From assembly GCF_900129965.1 (NCBI RefSeq), contig NZ_FQXM01000010.1:1-64000 (forward strand): 64,000 nt of DNA. The letters run 5' to 3'. Position numbers and translations under genes: made by a program. This DNA comes from Clostridium grantii DSM 8605. Its GTDB lineage: Bacteria; Bacillota; Clostridia; Clostridiales; Clostridiaceae. Below are positions 52,018-61,428 of this stretch, piece after piece (position 1 is the first letter of the stretch; each line of letters opens with the position of its first letter). Under the pieces are notes generated by a model. The model was not told where the DNA came from. It was given only the letters and a program-made list of their open reading frames with translations, and did not search any database.

Positions 52018-52867
52018 AAAAAGTAAACTTGCTCAAGTCCAAACAGAATACACCATGGAATTATTGAAAAACAAGTTTGATATTGATAGCCAAAAACTTC
52101 TTATTGTTACAGAGGGGGACCGAAGACTAGATGTATCTTTGGATAAAATAGGAGGTAAAGGAGTATTTGTTAAAGAAATTGAACTATCGCTTATAAATAA
52201 AGAAGCAGATGCTGCTATACATAGTATGAAAGATGTACCTTTTGAAATGGATCCAGTATTTGAAATCGCTGCTATGCCTATAAGGGAAGATGTAAGAGAT
52301 GCATTTATAGGAAATAAAGGGATTCATTTTGATGAATTGCCAAAGGGTTCAATAATAGGAACAAGTAGCCTTAGACGAGAAAAGCAATTAAAATTATTAC
52401 GTCCAGATATAAAGACTGTGCCTATAAGAGGAAATGTTCAAACAAGGCTTAAAAAAATTGAAATAGAAAACTTAGATGGAATAATATTAGCTGCAGCAGG
52501 GTTAAAAAGACTAGGATTAGAACATATTATAACAGATTATTTTAGTATTAAAGATATTGTACCAGCCATTGGACAAGGGGCTTTAGGAATACAAGTTGTT
52601 TCAGAAAGTGAAAATGCTAATATATTTAGAAAATTGGATGATAATAAAGTTAGAATGTGTGTAGAAGCTGAAAGAGCTTATATGAGAGAATTAAATGGTG
52701 GCTGCCATATTTGTATAGGTGCTTATGCAGAGCTTGAAGAAGATACAATGAGTATAATAGGCATTTACGAAATAGAAGGAAAAGTTATTAAGAAAAGCAT
52801 TAGTGGAAAAAAAGAAAATGGAAAAGCGCTTGGAAGAGAATTAGCTAGAAAAATATTGAAAGGGTAA
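51995..52867 (+). CDS. hemC: hydroxymethylbilane synthase (porphobilinogen deaminase)
   Basis: Polymerises four porphobilinogens into hydroxymethylbilane. 290 residues. Starts KLATRKSKLAQVQ; catalytic HSMKDVPFE; substrate loop GTSSLRREKQL; PIRGNVQTRL; and the dipyrromethane cofactor Cys237 in NGGCHICIGAY. The start is set at TTG 51995 (after GGAGGGG, seven bases); an in-frame TTG at 51980 lies on the site itself. Overlaps sirC by 23 bases. Confidence 0.95.
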   Translation: MKIKLATRKSKLAQVQTEYTMELLKNKFDIDSQKLLIVTEGDRRLDVSLDKIGGKGVFVKEIELSLINKEADAAIHSMKDVPFEMDPVFEIAAMPIREDVRDAFIGNKGIHFDELPKGSIIGTSSLRREKQLKLLRPDIKTVPIRGNVQTRLKKIEIENLDGIILAAAGLKRLGLEHIITDYFSIKDIVPAIGQGALGIQVVSESENANIFRKLDDNKVRMCVEAERAYMRELNGGCHICIGAYAELEEDTMSIIGIYEIEGKVIKKSISGKKENGKALGRELARKILKG

Positions 52868-52877
52868 GGAGATAAAT

Positions 52878-54347
52878 ATGAGTAAAGTATACCTTATGGG
52901 TGTTGGCCCTGGAGATGAAGAATTAATGACATTGAAATCTGTTAGAGTTCTTAAAGAATGTACTGCTGTTCTTTATGATAGATTGGCAGGGGGAAATATC
53001 TTAAAACATATAAATAAAGATTGTAAAGTGTTTTATGTGGGAAAAGAATCAGGAGCTCATTATAAAACTCAAGAAGAAATAAACGATTTAATTATTCAAT
53101 TAGCAAAAGAAGGGCACATAGTAGGAAGAGTAAAAGGGGGAGACCCTTATGTATTTGGACGTGGTGGAGAAGAAGCTTTAAGATTAATAGAAGAAAATAT
53201 TGATTTTGAGGTTGTACCAGGAATAACTTCTGCTATTGCAGTTTTAAACTATGCAGGAATTCCAATAACTCACCGAGGCATGGCACAAAGTTTCCACGTT
53301 TTTACTGGCATGAGTGCTAAAAATCTTAATATTAATTGGGAATCAGTAGCAGCATTAGAAGGAACTTTAGTTTTTCTAATGGGACTTGGTAGTTTAGATG
53401 AAATTATCGAAAATTTAGTTGTAAGAGGAAAAGATAAAAGTACTGCTTGTGGAGTTATCATGAGGGGAACTACTTCTAAGCAGAAAAAAGTTGTTGGTGA
53501 TTTAACTGATATAAGTGATAAAGTAAAAAAAGCAGGGCTAAAATCACCTTGTATAATTGTAATTGGTGATGTAGTTCAATTGCATGAACAATTAAATTGG
53601 AAAGAAAAACAACCCTTATTTGGACTTAATGTTTGTGTAACTAGAACGAAAGAACAAGCAAAGCCGGTGACAGAAAAATTAATAAGCTTAGGAGCAGAGG
53701 TTACAGAAATTAATTCTATAAAAATAGAGAATACTCCTGAAAACCTTAAAGATTATATAAAAGAATTAGAAAATTATAATCATATAGTTTTTACTAGTGT
53801 TAATGGAGTAAATTCATTTTTTGATTATTTAAAAAATATAAACTATGATATCAGAAAAATTAAAGCTAAAATTTCTTCTATAGGGCCTGCAACCACTGAT
53901 AGTATAAAAAACAGAGGTATTATACCTGAAATTCAAGCTAAAAATTTTGTTGCCGAATCTTTATTTGAAAGTTTAAAGACAGAAGTTAATAGTGGAGAAA
54001 AAATCTTGATACCTAGAGCTAAGATAGCAAGACCTTATTTGGTAGAAGAATTAAGAAAATTAGATTGTATTGTTGATGAAGTCCATGTTTATGATACTGT
54101 TACAGGAGATTTAGTTAATAAAAGAGCTTTTGAAGATGTAGATGTGGTTTTATATACAAGTCCTTCTACAGTTAGAAATATGATAAAAATGGTTGGACTA
54201 GAAGAACTTAAAATGAAAAAATCTTTAGCTATTGGACCAATCACAAATAAGGAACTGCAGATAAATGGGATGGAAGCAGTTGTTTGTGAAGAATATAGTA
54301 GTCAAGGGTTAATTGAGAAACTTTTAGAAATTAAAGAGGAGGCATAA
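52878..54347 (+). CDS. cobA-hemD: uroporphyrinogen-III C-methyltransferase / uroporphyrinogen-III synthase fusion
   Basis: Bifunctional, 489 residues. Residues 1-245: CobA/SUMT, which makes precorrin-2 with two SAM; VYLMGVGPGDEELMTLKSVR, VKGGDPYVFGRGGEE, VPGITSAIAVLNYAGIPITHRG. Residues 250-489: HemD, which closes and rearranges the ring; VCVTRTKEQAKPVTEKL, IVFTSVNGVNSFF, VLYTSPSTVRNMI. This fusion is frequent in clostridia. Eleven bases after hemC. Confidence 0.96.
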   Translation: MSKVYLMGVGPGDEELMTLKSVRVLKECTAVLYDRLAGGNILKHINKDCKVFYVGKESGAHYKTQEEINDLIIQLAKEGHIVGRVKGGDPYVFGRGGEEALRLIEENIDFEVVPGITSAIAVLNYAGIPITHRGMAQSFHVFTGMSAKNLNINWESVAALEGTLVFLMGLGSLDEIIENLVVRGKDKSTACGVIMRGTTSKQKKVVGDLTDISDKVKKAGLKSPCIIVIGDVVQLHEQLNWKEKQPLFGLNVCVTRTKEQAKPVTEKLISLGAEVTEINSIKIENTPENLKDYIKELENYNHIVFTSVNGVNSFFDYLKNINYDIRKIKAKISSIGPATTDSIKNRGIIPEIQAKNFVAESLFESLKTEVNSGEKILIPRAKIARPYLVEELRKLDCIVDEVHVYDTVTGDLVNKRAFEDVDVVLYTSPSTVRNMIKMVGLEELKMKKSLAIGPITNKELQINGMEAVVCEEYSSQGLIEKLLEIKEEA

Positions 54348-54353
54348 AATATC

Positions 54354-55322
54354 GTGTTTAGTAGAAATAGAAGATTAAGAGAAACCAGCGCAATTAGAGC
54401 AATGGTAAGAGAAAATAAATTGACTCCGGATGATTTTATTTTCCCAATATTTGCAGTTGAAGGTGAAGGAATAAAAGAAGAAATATCATCAATAGCAGAT
54501 AATTATCATTACTCAGTAGATATGTTAGAGGGCGTTATAAAAGAAGTTGAGGAAGCAGGCGTTAAGGGGGTAATAGTATTTGGACTTCCAAATAGCAAGG
54601 ATGAAATTGCTTCTTCAGCTTTTGATCCCAATGGAATAGTGCAAAAAGCTGTAAGAAAAATAAGAGAATTAAGTCCAGAACTTTATGTAATTACAGATGT
54701 GTGTATGTGTCAATATACTACCCATGGACATTGTGGAATAATTGAAGAGGGTAAAGTTATTAATGACAAATCCCTTCCTTACTTAGCGAAAATTGCACTA
54801 TCACATGCAAAGGCAGGAGCAGATATGGTGGCACCATCAGATATGATGGATGGTAGAGTAGCAGCTATAAGAGAGATATTAGATCAAAATGGATATAAAC
54901 ATGTTCCTATAATGAGTTATAGTGCAAAGTATTCATCAGCATTTTATGGTCCTTTCAGAGAAGCGGCTAATTCAGCACCAGGATTTGGAGATAGAAAAAC
55001 TTATCAAATGGACCCAGCCAATTCAAGAGAAGCAATGAGAGAAATTGAAGATGATATAGCAGAAGGTGCAGATATAATTATGGTAAAACCAGCTCTATCA
55101 TATTTAGATATTATAAGACAGGCAAAAGATAGATGCGATTTCCCAATAGCTGCTTATAGTGTAAGTGGAGAGTATGCAATGGTAAAAGCGGCTGCAAAAA
55201 TGGGCTTGATTAATGAAAAACAAATTGCATTTGAAATGCTTATTTCAATGAAAAGAGCAGGAGCGGATATAATAATTACTTACTATGCATTACAAGCCTC
55301 AAAATGGTTGAAGGAGGATTAG
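54354..55322 (+). CDS. hemB: delta-aminolevulinic acid dehydratase
   Basis: Condenses two aminolevulinates into porphobilinogen. 322 residues. Schiff-base lysines in MSYSAKYSSAFYGPFR and MVKPALSYLD; zinc cysteines in DVCMCQYTTHGHCG, so a zinc-type enzyme. GTG start after AAAGAGGAGG with an 11-base spacer. Six bases after the fusion gene; two bases before the hemL ATG. Confidence 0.96.
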   Translation: MFSRNRRLRETSAIRAMVRENKLTPDDFIFPIFAVEGEGIKEEISSIADNYHYSVDMLEGVIKEVEEAGVKGVIVFGLPNSKDEIASSAFDPNGIVQKAVRKIRELSPELYVITDVCMCQYTTHGHCGIIEEGKVINDKSLPYLAKIALSHAKAGADMVAPSDMMDGRVAAIREILDQNGYKHVPIMSYSAKYSSAFYGPFREAANSAPGFGDRKTYQMDPANSREAMREIEDDIAEGADIIMVKPALSYLDIIRQAKDRCDFPIAAYSVSGEYAMVKAAAKMGLINEKQIAFEMLISMKRAGADIIITYYALQASKWLKED

Positions 55323-55324
55323 AA

Positions 55325-56599
55325 ATGAATTCACATGAGATATTTGAAGAATCAAAACAATATATGCCAGGGGGAGTAAATAGCCCCGTTAGAGCATTTA
55401 AAGATATGGAAATAACCCCACCAGTTATTAAAAAAGGTGAAGGGGCTTATATATTTGATGAAGATGGAAATCAATATATAGACTTCGTTGGTGCTTGGGG
55501 GCCGATGATACTTGGACATTGTGATAAAGATGTAGTAAAAGCTATAAAAGAAACAGCAGAAAATGCCATTGCTTTTGGTGCTCCCACTGAACTTGAACTT
55601 AAACTTGCAAAACACATGTGTACTACATTAGATAATTTTGACATGGTTAGAATGGTTAATTCAGGGACAGAAGCAACAATGAGCGCGGTTAAATTAGCAA
55701 GAGGATATACAGGAAGAGATAAAATCATAAAATTTGCAGGATGTTATCATGGACATTTTGATGGTTTCTTAATAAGTGCAGGTTCTGGGGTAATGACAGA
55801 AGGAATACCGGGAAGTGCTGGAGTACCAGAAGCAAGCATAAAAAATACAGTTATCGGAAACTACAATGATATAGAAAATATAGAAATGATTTTTGAAAAA
55901 ATGGGTAATGAAATAGCAGGAGTAATAATAGAACCTGTGGCAGGAAATATGGGTGTAGTTCCAGCTAAAAAAGAATTTTTACAAAAATTAAGAGAATTGT
56001 GTGATGAAAACGGAAGCATATTAATATTTGATGAAGTAATGTGTGGATTTAGAGTTGCATATAAAGGAGCGCAAAGTTTATACGAAGTAACACCGGACTT
56101 AACAACTTTTGCAAAAATAATGGGTGGGGGACTTCCTTGCGGTGCTTACGGTGGAAAAAGAGAAATAATGGAAAAACTATCACCTATGGGACCAGTTTAC
56201 CAAGCGGGAACAATGTCAGGGAACCCAATAGTTATGGCAGCAGGACTTGCTACTTTAACTAAATTATATGAAAATCCAGATTTATATGTGAAATTAGAAA
56301 CATTGGGAGAAAAATTAGAAAAAGGTGCTTTAAAAATAGCAAAAGAGAAAAACTTACCTCTTTGTGTAAATAGATGTGGGGCAATGATAACTTTATTTTT
56401 TAATGAAGAAGGAAAAGTTGAAAACTACGAAGATGCTAAGAAATGTGATACAGATATGTTTAAAAAATTCTTCTTACATATGCTTAATTCAGGCATAAAC
56501 ATAGCACCATCACAATTCGAAGCTTTGTTTATCAATACAACACATACTGAAGAACACATAGATTCCTTTTTACAGGCAATGAAAAAATTCCAAGTATAA
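55325..56599 (+). CDS. hemL: glutamate-1-semialdehyde 2,1-aminomutase
   Basis: PLP enzyme that makes 5-aminolevulinate, completing the C5 route with HemA. 424 residues. N-terminal YMPGGVNSPVRAF, the PLP region MVNSGTEATMSAVKLARGYTGR, and the PLP-binding Lys264 in TTFAKIMGGGLPCGAYGG. ATG 55325 follows AAGGAGG; an in-frame TTG upstream is within hemB. A GC-rich repeat begins 3 bases after the stop. Confidence 0.96.
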   Translation: MNSHEIFEESKQYMPGGVNSPVRAFKDMEITPPVIKKGEGAYIFDEDGNQYIDFVGAWGPMILGHCDKDVVKAIKETAENAIAFGAPTELELKLAKHMCTTLDNFDMVRMVNSGTEATMSAVKLARGYTGRDKIIKFAGCYHGHFDGFLISAGSGVMTEGIPGSAGVPEASIKNTVIGNYNDIENIEMIFEKMGNEIAGVIIEPVAGNMGVVPAKKEFLQKLRELCDENGSILIFDEVMCGFRVAYKGAQSLYEVTPDLTTFAKIMGGGLPCGAYGGKREIMEKLSPMGPVYQAGTMSGNPIVMAAGLATLTKLYENPDLYVKLETLGEKLEKGALKIAKEKNLPLCVNRCGAMITLFFNEEGKVENYEDAKKCDTDMFKKFFLHMLNSGINIAPSQFEALFINTTHTEEHIDSFLQAMKKFQV

Positions 56600-56601
56600 C
56601 C

Positions 56602-56730
56602 GTAGGGGTCGGTTTCCACGCCGACCCTTGCCACATAAATTTTATTATTCCATACAAATAATCAGCCCCACAAATTCTATTGTTTAACATAAGCAACTAG
56701 AATCGGGCGGGCATGGAAACCCGCCCCTAC
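56602..56730 (+). repeat. GC-rich inverted-repeat element, copy 1 (129 bp)
   Basis: Left end GTAGGGGTCGGTTTCCACG, right end the inverse of GTAGGGGCGGGTTTCCATGC; each end also folds into its own hairpin (GGTCGG...CCGACC; GGCGGG...CCCGCC). AT-rich centre. GC far above the surroundings. Between hemL and cbiK inside the operon. Confidence 0.85.
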
Positions 56731-56756
56731 AGTAAGATAAAGGATGGTTTTAAATT

Positions 56757-57602
56757 ATGAAAAAAGCAATATTAGTAGTTAGTTTTGGAACAACTCATGA
56801 AGATACAATGAATTTAACTATAGGTAAAATTGAAAATATAATAAAAGAACAATTTCAAGATTTTGAAGTAAGACGTGCTTTTACAGCTCATGGAGTAATA
56901 AATGTATTGAAAAAAAGAGATGGGATCCATGTAGATACCCCAGAAGAAGCTTTTGAAAGATTAATGAAAGAAGGATATGAAGAAGTTTACGTGCAGCCAC
57001 TTCATATTATTCCTGGACTTGAATTTGATTATATAAAATTAATAGCTCATAAATACGATAAACGTGGGAATTTTAAAAAAATAATGGTGGGAAGACCTGC
57101 CTTGTATTTTAAAGGGTTTGATGAAGAAGCACCAGATGATTATCAAATATTTATTGATGCAATAGAAAAAACTATTAATAAAAAAGATAATTTTATTTTT
57201 ATGGGACACGGGACGCTACACTTTGCAAATGCATGTTATTCTTGCCTACAAAATGTTCTTGAGGATAATGGCTATAGTAATATTTTTATAGGAAATGTTG
57301 AAGGATACCCTACAATTGATGATGTGATTAAATGGGTAAATAAGAACAATATAAAAGAAGCTACTTTAATGCCTTTAATGTTAGTGGCGGGGGACCATGC
57401 AAAAAATGATATGGCATCAGATGAAGAGGATTCATGGAAATCAATTTTAGAAAGGCATGGAGTTAAAGTGAATATTTATATTCATGGACTAGGTGAAATT
57501 GAAGAATTTCAAGAGATTTATATAAATCACTTGATTGATGTAATCGAAGAAAAATATACAGATACAGGTAAAAATAAAAAAGGAAGAAGAAAATCTTTAT
57601 GA
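56757..57602 (+). CDS. cbiK: sirohydrochlorin cobaltochelatase
   Basis: Inserts cobalt into sirohydrochlorin, committing it to the anaerobic cobalamin path. 281 residues, class II chelatase. Active-site His151 in FMGHGTLHFANACYS and His214 in VAGDHAKNDMAS; VVSFGTTHEDT at the start. No signal peptide, so cytoplasmic. Its stop overlaps the cbiA start (ATGA). Confidence 0.96.
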   Translation: MKKAILVVSFGTTHEDTMNLTIGKIENIIKEQFQDFEVRRAFTAHGVINVLKKRDGIHVDTPEEAFERLMKEGYEEVYVQPLHIIPGLEFDYIKLIAHKYDKRGNFKKIMVGRPALYFKGFDEEAPDDYQIFIDAIEKTINKKDNFIFMGHGTLHFANACYSCLQNVLEDNGYSNIFIGNVEGYPTIDDVIKWVNKNNIKEATLMPLMLVAGDHAKNDMASDEEDSWKSILERHGVKVNIYIHGLGEIEEFQEIYINHLIDVIEEKYTDTGKNKKGRRKSL

Positions 57603-58912
57603 AGACCATGTTAATATCATCAAACTCTAGTGGAGGAGGAAAAACCACAGTTACAATTGGATTAATGAAAGCCTTAATGAATAGAGGGTATAAAGTACAA
57701 GGCTATAAAGCAGGTCCAGATTATATAGATTCAGCTTTTCATAGTCATGTACTCAAAAACAAATCAAGAAATCTAGATTTGTTTTTGATGAAAGAAGAAG
57801 GAGTAAAAGCTTCTTTCAATAGAGGAGAAGGAGACTTGGCTGTTATTGAAGGAGTTATGGGTCTTTACGATGGAAAGGGAATAACATCAGAATATTCAAC
57901 AGCTCACTTGGCTAAGACTTTAGATGTACCAGTGGTATTAGTTCTTTCACCAAAGGCTGTATCCAATACCTTATGTGCTGAAATATTAGGAATAATGAAC
58001 TATGATAATGTGAAAATTGTAGGGGTTATTCTTACTAATATAGCACCGGCCTATTATAAACTTTTGAAAATTGCTATCGAAAAGAACTGTGGACTAAAGG
58101 TATTTGGATATATTCCAAAGAATGAAGAGCTAGTTCTTGGCAGCAGACACTTAGGGTTGATTCAAAGCAGTGAAATAGATAATTTGGATAGCAAGATAGA
58201 ATTATGTGCTAGGCTTATTGAAGAAAATGTTAATTTAGATGAACTTATAGAAATATTTGAAGATAAAAGTTTTCACAGCGAAGATTTTAAGCTAGAAAAT
58301 AAAGATATGAAAATAGGTGTTGCTTATGATAAAGCCTTTAGTTTTTATTATAAGGAAAATTTAGAATTACTTAGTGAAGTAGGTGAAATAGTCTATTTCA
58401 GTCCACTAAATGATAAAGGATTACCAAAAGATATTGACTTTCTATATATTGGAGGGGGATACCCAGAGGTATTTATAAAGGAACTTAGTCAAAATAAAAG
58501 TATGCTAAAAAGTATAAAAGAAGCTTTGGAAAATGGACTTAATTGTTATGCTGAATGTGGCGGATTAATGTATCTCACAGAAGCTATAGAAGGACATGAA
58601 ACAGTTGGATTCTTCAAAGGTGAGGCTCATATGACTAAAAGACTTCAGAATTTTGGATATTCAGATATTGAAGTTGTGAATGAAAATAAATTATTGCCAA
58701 CAGGATTAAAAATAAGTACTCACGAATTCCATAAATCTTATATTGATACCAAGGAAAAAAGTATTTATAAATTAGAAAAAATTAATTATGAGGGAATACT
58801 TAAGACTTGGGAATGTGGATACGTTAAAGGAAATACGCTTGGGGCTTATGGGCATGTACACTTTTTCAACAATATTAGTTTTATAAAAAGCTTAATTGAG
58901 AATATAAGGTAG
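57599..58912 (+). CDS. cbiA: cobyrinate a,c-diamide synthase
   Basis: ATP- and glutamine-dependent amidation of the a and c side chains. 437 residues. P loop SSNSSGGGKTTVTIGL, KAGPDYIDSAFH, GVMGLYDGKG, and a C-terminal class I glutaminase-type domain with the nucleophile Cys in CYAECGGLMYL and His in GAYGHVHF. The TAG stop (58910-58912) is part of the next repeat element. Confidence 0.95.
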   Translation: MKTMLISSNSSGGGKTTVTIGLMKALMNRGYKVQGYKAGPDYIDSAFHSHVLKNKSRNLDLFLMKEEGVKASFNRGEGDLAVIEGVMGLYDGKGITSEYSTAHLAKTLDVPVVLVLSPKAVSNTLCAEILGIMNYDNVKIVGVILTNIAPAYYKLLKIAIEKNCGLKVFGYIPKNEELVLGSRHLGLIQSSEIDNLDSKIELCARLIEENVNLDELIEIFEDKSFHSEDFKLENKDMKIGVAYDKAFSFYYKENLELLSEVGEIVYFSPLNDKGLPKDIDFLYIGGGYPEVFIKELSQNKSMLKSIKEALENGLNCYAECGGLMYLTEAIEGHETVGFFKGEAHMTKRLQNFGYSDIEVVNENKLLPTGLKISTHEFHKSYIDTKEKSIYKLEKINYEGILKTWECGYVKGNTLGAYGHVHFFNNISFIKSLIENIR

Positions 58913-59020
58913 GGGGCGGTTTCCACGCCGACCCGTTACCTCAAAATTTAATTGAAATAGGGTATTTAATTATTATATCGTAATAAATAGAGCCGGGCGG
59001 GCATGGAAACCCGCCCCTAC
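58909..59020 (+). repeat. GC-rich inverted-repeat element, copy 2 (112 bp)
   Basis: Ends GTAGGGGGCGGTTTCCACGC and the inverse of GTAGGGGCGGGTTTCCATGC, as in the copy at 56602; the centre differs and is 17 bases shorter. Between cbiA and cbiC. Confidence 0.85.
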
Positions 59021-59077
59021 AGTTGAAACAAATCAGTATTAGTATAAAGTACAACACTAAAATAAGAGGTGAAAGTA

Positions 59078-59707
59078 ATGCAATCTTACATAAAAAACCC
59101 TATGGGTATAGAAGTAAAAAGTTTCGAGATTATAGGGGAGGAAATGGGTCCTCATTCTTTTGATGAAAGAGAACTATCTATCATTAAAAGAACTATACAC
59201 ACAACAGCAGATTTTGAATATAAGGATATTGTATATATTAGAGAGGGCGCCATTGATGCAGCTTTAAATATATTAAAAAAAGGTACAAAGATTTACACAG
59301 ACACAAATATGGCTCTTTCTGGTATCAATAAAAGAGCACTTAAGATATTAGGTTGTGATGTAGTATGTTATGTTGCAAGAGAAGATGTTGCAAAGATAGC
59401 AAAAGAAAGAGGAATCACAAGAAGTATGGCCGCAGTTGAAATAGCGGTTGAAGAGGGAGTAGAATTCTTTGTTTTTGGTAATGCACCTACTGCTTTATTC
59501 AAGCTAAAAGAATTAATGTTAGAAGGAAAGGCAAATCCAGGATTTGTAGTTGGAGCACCTATTGGTTTTGTGGGAGCAGCTGAATCAAAAGAAGAGATTG
59601 AAAAAATGGATTTACCAATGATAACAGTGAGAGGCAGAAAAGGCGGAAGCAGCGTAGCAGCGGCAATTGTTAATGCTTTAATGTATATGCTAGTTGAGAG
59701 ATCTTAA
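59078..59707 (+). CDS. cbiC: cobalt-precorrin-8 methylmutase
   Basis: Moves the C-11 methyl to C-12 to give cobyrinate. 209 residues. Catalytic His in IKRTIHTTADFEY near residue 40; DTNMALSGINK; GNAPTALFKL; GAPIGFVGAAESKE and VRGRKGGSSVAAA typical of CbiC. ATG 59078 follows AGAGGTG. Confidence 0.96.
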   Translation: MQSYIKNPMGIEVKSFEIIGEEMGPHSFDERELSIIKRTIHTTADFEYKDIVYIREGAIDAALNILKKGTKIYTDTNMALSGINKRALKILGCDVVCYVAREDVAKIAKERGITRSMAAVEIAVEEGVEFFVFGNAPTALFKLKELMLEGKANPGFVVGAPIGFVGAAESKEEIEKMDLPMITVRGRKGGSSVAAAIVNALMYMLVERS

Positions 59708-59708
59708 G

Positions 59709-60797
59709 ATGTTGGAGCTATTTGTAAATAGTGAGGGAAAACAATTAAGATGTGGTTATACTACAGGTTCTTGTGCAGCAGCAGCAAGTAAAGCGGCTAC
59801 CTATATGCTGTTTAATAATTGTGATATTAATGAAATAAAAATAGATACCCCAAAAGGCATAGTCTTGAATCTTGAAATCACTAAGATAGAACGAGGAGAG
59901 GATTTTGTTCAATGCTGTGTGGTGAAAGATGGGGGAGATGATATAGATGCTACCCACGGATTAGAAATTTGGTCTACAGCTAGAAAAATTTCTGAAGGGT
60001 ATGTTTTAAAAGGTGGAAAAGGCGTTGGAATTGTTAATGGAGAAGGTTTATATGTAAAAAAAGGTGAACCAGCTATAAATCCAGTACCGAGACAAATGAT
60101 TGAAAAGGAAGTTAAAGAAGTACTTCCTAAAAATATGGGAGTTGAAATAACTATATCAGTTCCCAGCGGTGAGGAAGTGGCTAAGAAAACCTTTAATCCA
60201 AGATTAAATATTGAAGGGGGTATTTCAATCCTAGGAACCTCAGGAATAGTGGTACCTATGTCAGTAGAATCTTTAAAAGCATCAATAGAAGTAGAAATTA
60301 GACAGAAGGTAGCAAAAGGATATGATGAATTATTATTAGTATTTGGTAATATGGGAGAATCAAAGGCAAAAGAACTAGGAATGAAAATTGATAATGCAGT
60401 TGAGATTTCAAACTTTGTGGGATTTGCTTTAAACTACTGTATTGAAAAAAAGATTAAAAAAGTAACTATAATTGGCCATATAGGAAAGCTGTGCAAAATA
60501 TCTGCAGGATGTTTTCAAACTCATAGTAGAGTTTCCGATGTAAGACTTGAAGTAATAGCTTTAGAGTTAGCTCTTGCAGGTGCCGATACTGAGTTAGTAA
60601 AACAAATTTACGCTGAAAAGACAACAGAAGGTGCAGTTAATCTTCTAGGAGATAGATATAATCAAATATATAAAAGCATAGGGGAAAAAGTTATTGCTAG
60701 AATGGAACAATATACTTATGGCGAAATTAAAGTGGATGCTATTATGTATGCAATGAAAGCAGGCGTGCTTTTTAACAGCAACAAAAGCAATCAATAA
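59709..60797 (+). CDS. cbiD: cobalt-precorrin-5B C1-methyltransferase
   Basis: Methylates C-1 of the corrin precursor. 362 residues. LRCGYTTGSCAAAASKAA near the start, VKDGGDDIDATHGLEI, and IIGHIGKLCKISAGCFQTHS are CbiD marks. The ATG at 59709 is preferred over the in-frame TTG at 59694, which is inside cbiC. One base after the cbiC stop. Confidence 0.95.
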   Translation: MLELFVNSEGKQLRCGYTTGSCAAAASKAATYMLFNNCDINEIKIDTPKGIVLNLEITKIERGEDFVQCCVVKDGGDDIDATHGLEIWSTARKISEGYVLKGGKGVGIVNGEGLYVKKGEPAINPVPRQMIEKEVKEVLPKNMGVEITISVPSGEEVAKKTFNPRLNIEGGISILGTSGIVVPMSVESLKASIEVEIRQKVAKGYDELLLVFGNMGESKAKELGMKIDNAVEISNFVGFALNYCIEKKIKKVTIIGHIGKLCKISAGCFQTHSRVSDVRLEVIALELALAGADTELVKQIYAEKTTEGAVNLLGDRYNQIYKSIGEKVIARMEQYTYGEIKVDAIMYAMKAGVLFNSNKSNQ

Positions 60798-60818
60798 AAA
60801 CCGAAAGGAGAGATTTCA

Positions 60819-61427
60819 ATGATAAACATCGTGGCTCTTGGTCCTGGAAGTAAAGAGTATATACTTCCAGCAGCAACAAATCAAATAGAAAAAAGTGAAT
60901 ATATTGTTGGATTTTCAAGGGCTTTAGAAGGATTTGAAGAAACACAAGGAATTAAAGTTAAAGTGAAATCTCTCAAAGAAATCATAGATTTTATCCTAGC
61001 TAATGAAGACAAAGAAATTTCAATATTGGCGTCTGGAGATCCATTATTTTATGGCATAACAAATTATATTAAGTTAAATTATAAAGGTAATATTAATGTG
61101 ATTCCCGGCATAAGTTCTTTTCAATATTTAATGGCAAAACTGGCTAAACCCTGGCAAAAGGCTCAACTTGGTAGTCTTCATGGTAGAGAAGAAGCATTTT
61201 TGCAGGTGGTAGGTGAAAATAAACTTTCTATATGGCTTACAGATAACATAAATACGCCACAAAACATGTGCAAAAAATTATTTGAGAATTATATAGATGC
61301 AACAATTTATATCGGTGAGAACTTATCTTATGAAGATGAGAAAATTACCTCAGGAACTCCAGGTGAGCTTATGGATAAAGAGTTTACTAGATTAAGTGTT
61401 TTTGTGGTTGAAAGGCCAGGTGAATAA
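60819..61427 (+). CDS. cbiE: cobalt-precorrin-7 C5-methyltransferase
   Basis: 202-residue SAM tetrapyrrole methylase. VALGPGSKEYILPAA at the start, ILASGDPLFYGI and IPGISSFQYLMAKL. In many organisms fused to CbiT; separate here with the two genes touching (1 base apart). Start after AAAGGAGAG. Confidence 0.93.
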   Translation: MINIVALGPGSKEYILPAATNQIEKSEYIVGFSRALEGFEETQGIKVKVKSLKEIIDFILANEDKEISILASGDPLFYGITNYIKLNYKGNINVIPGISSFQYLMAKLAKPWQKAQLGSLHGREEAFLQVVGENKLSIWLTDNINTPQNMCKKLFENYIDATIYIGENLSYEDEKITSGTPGELMDKEFTRLSVFVVERPGE

Positions 61428-61428
61428 A

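Noticed and set aside
56602..59020. Possible CRISPR-like repeat pair
   Set aside because: Only two elements, 2.3 kb apart, with inverted ends and genes between; no spacer array or cas genes.
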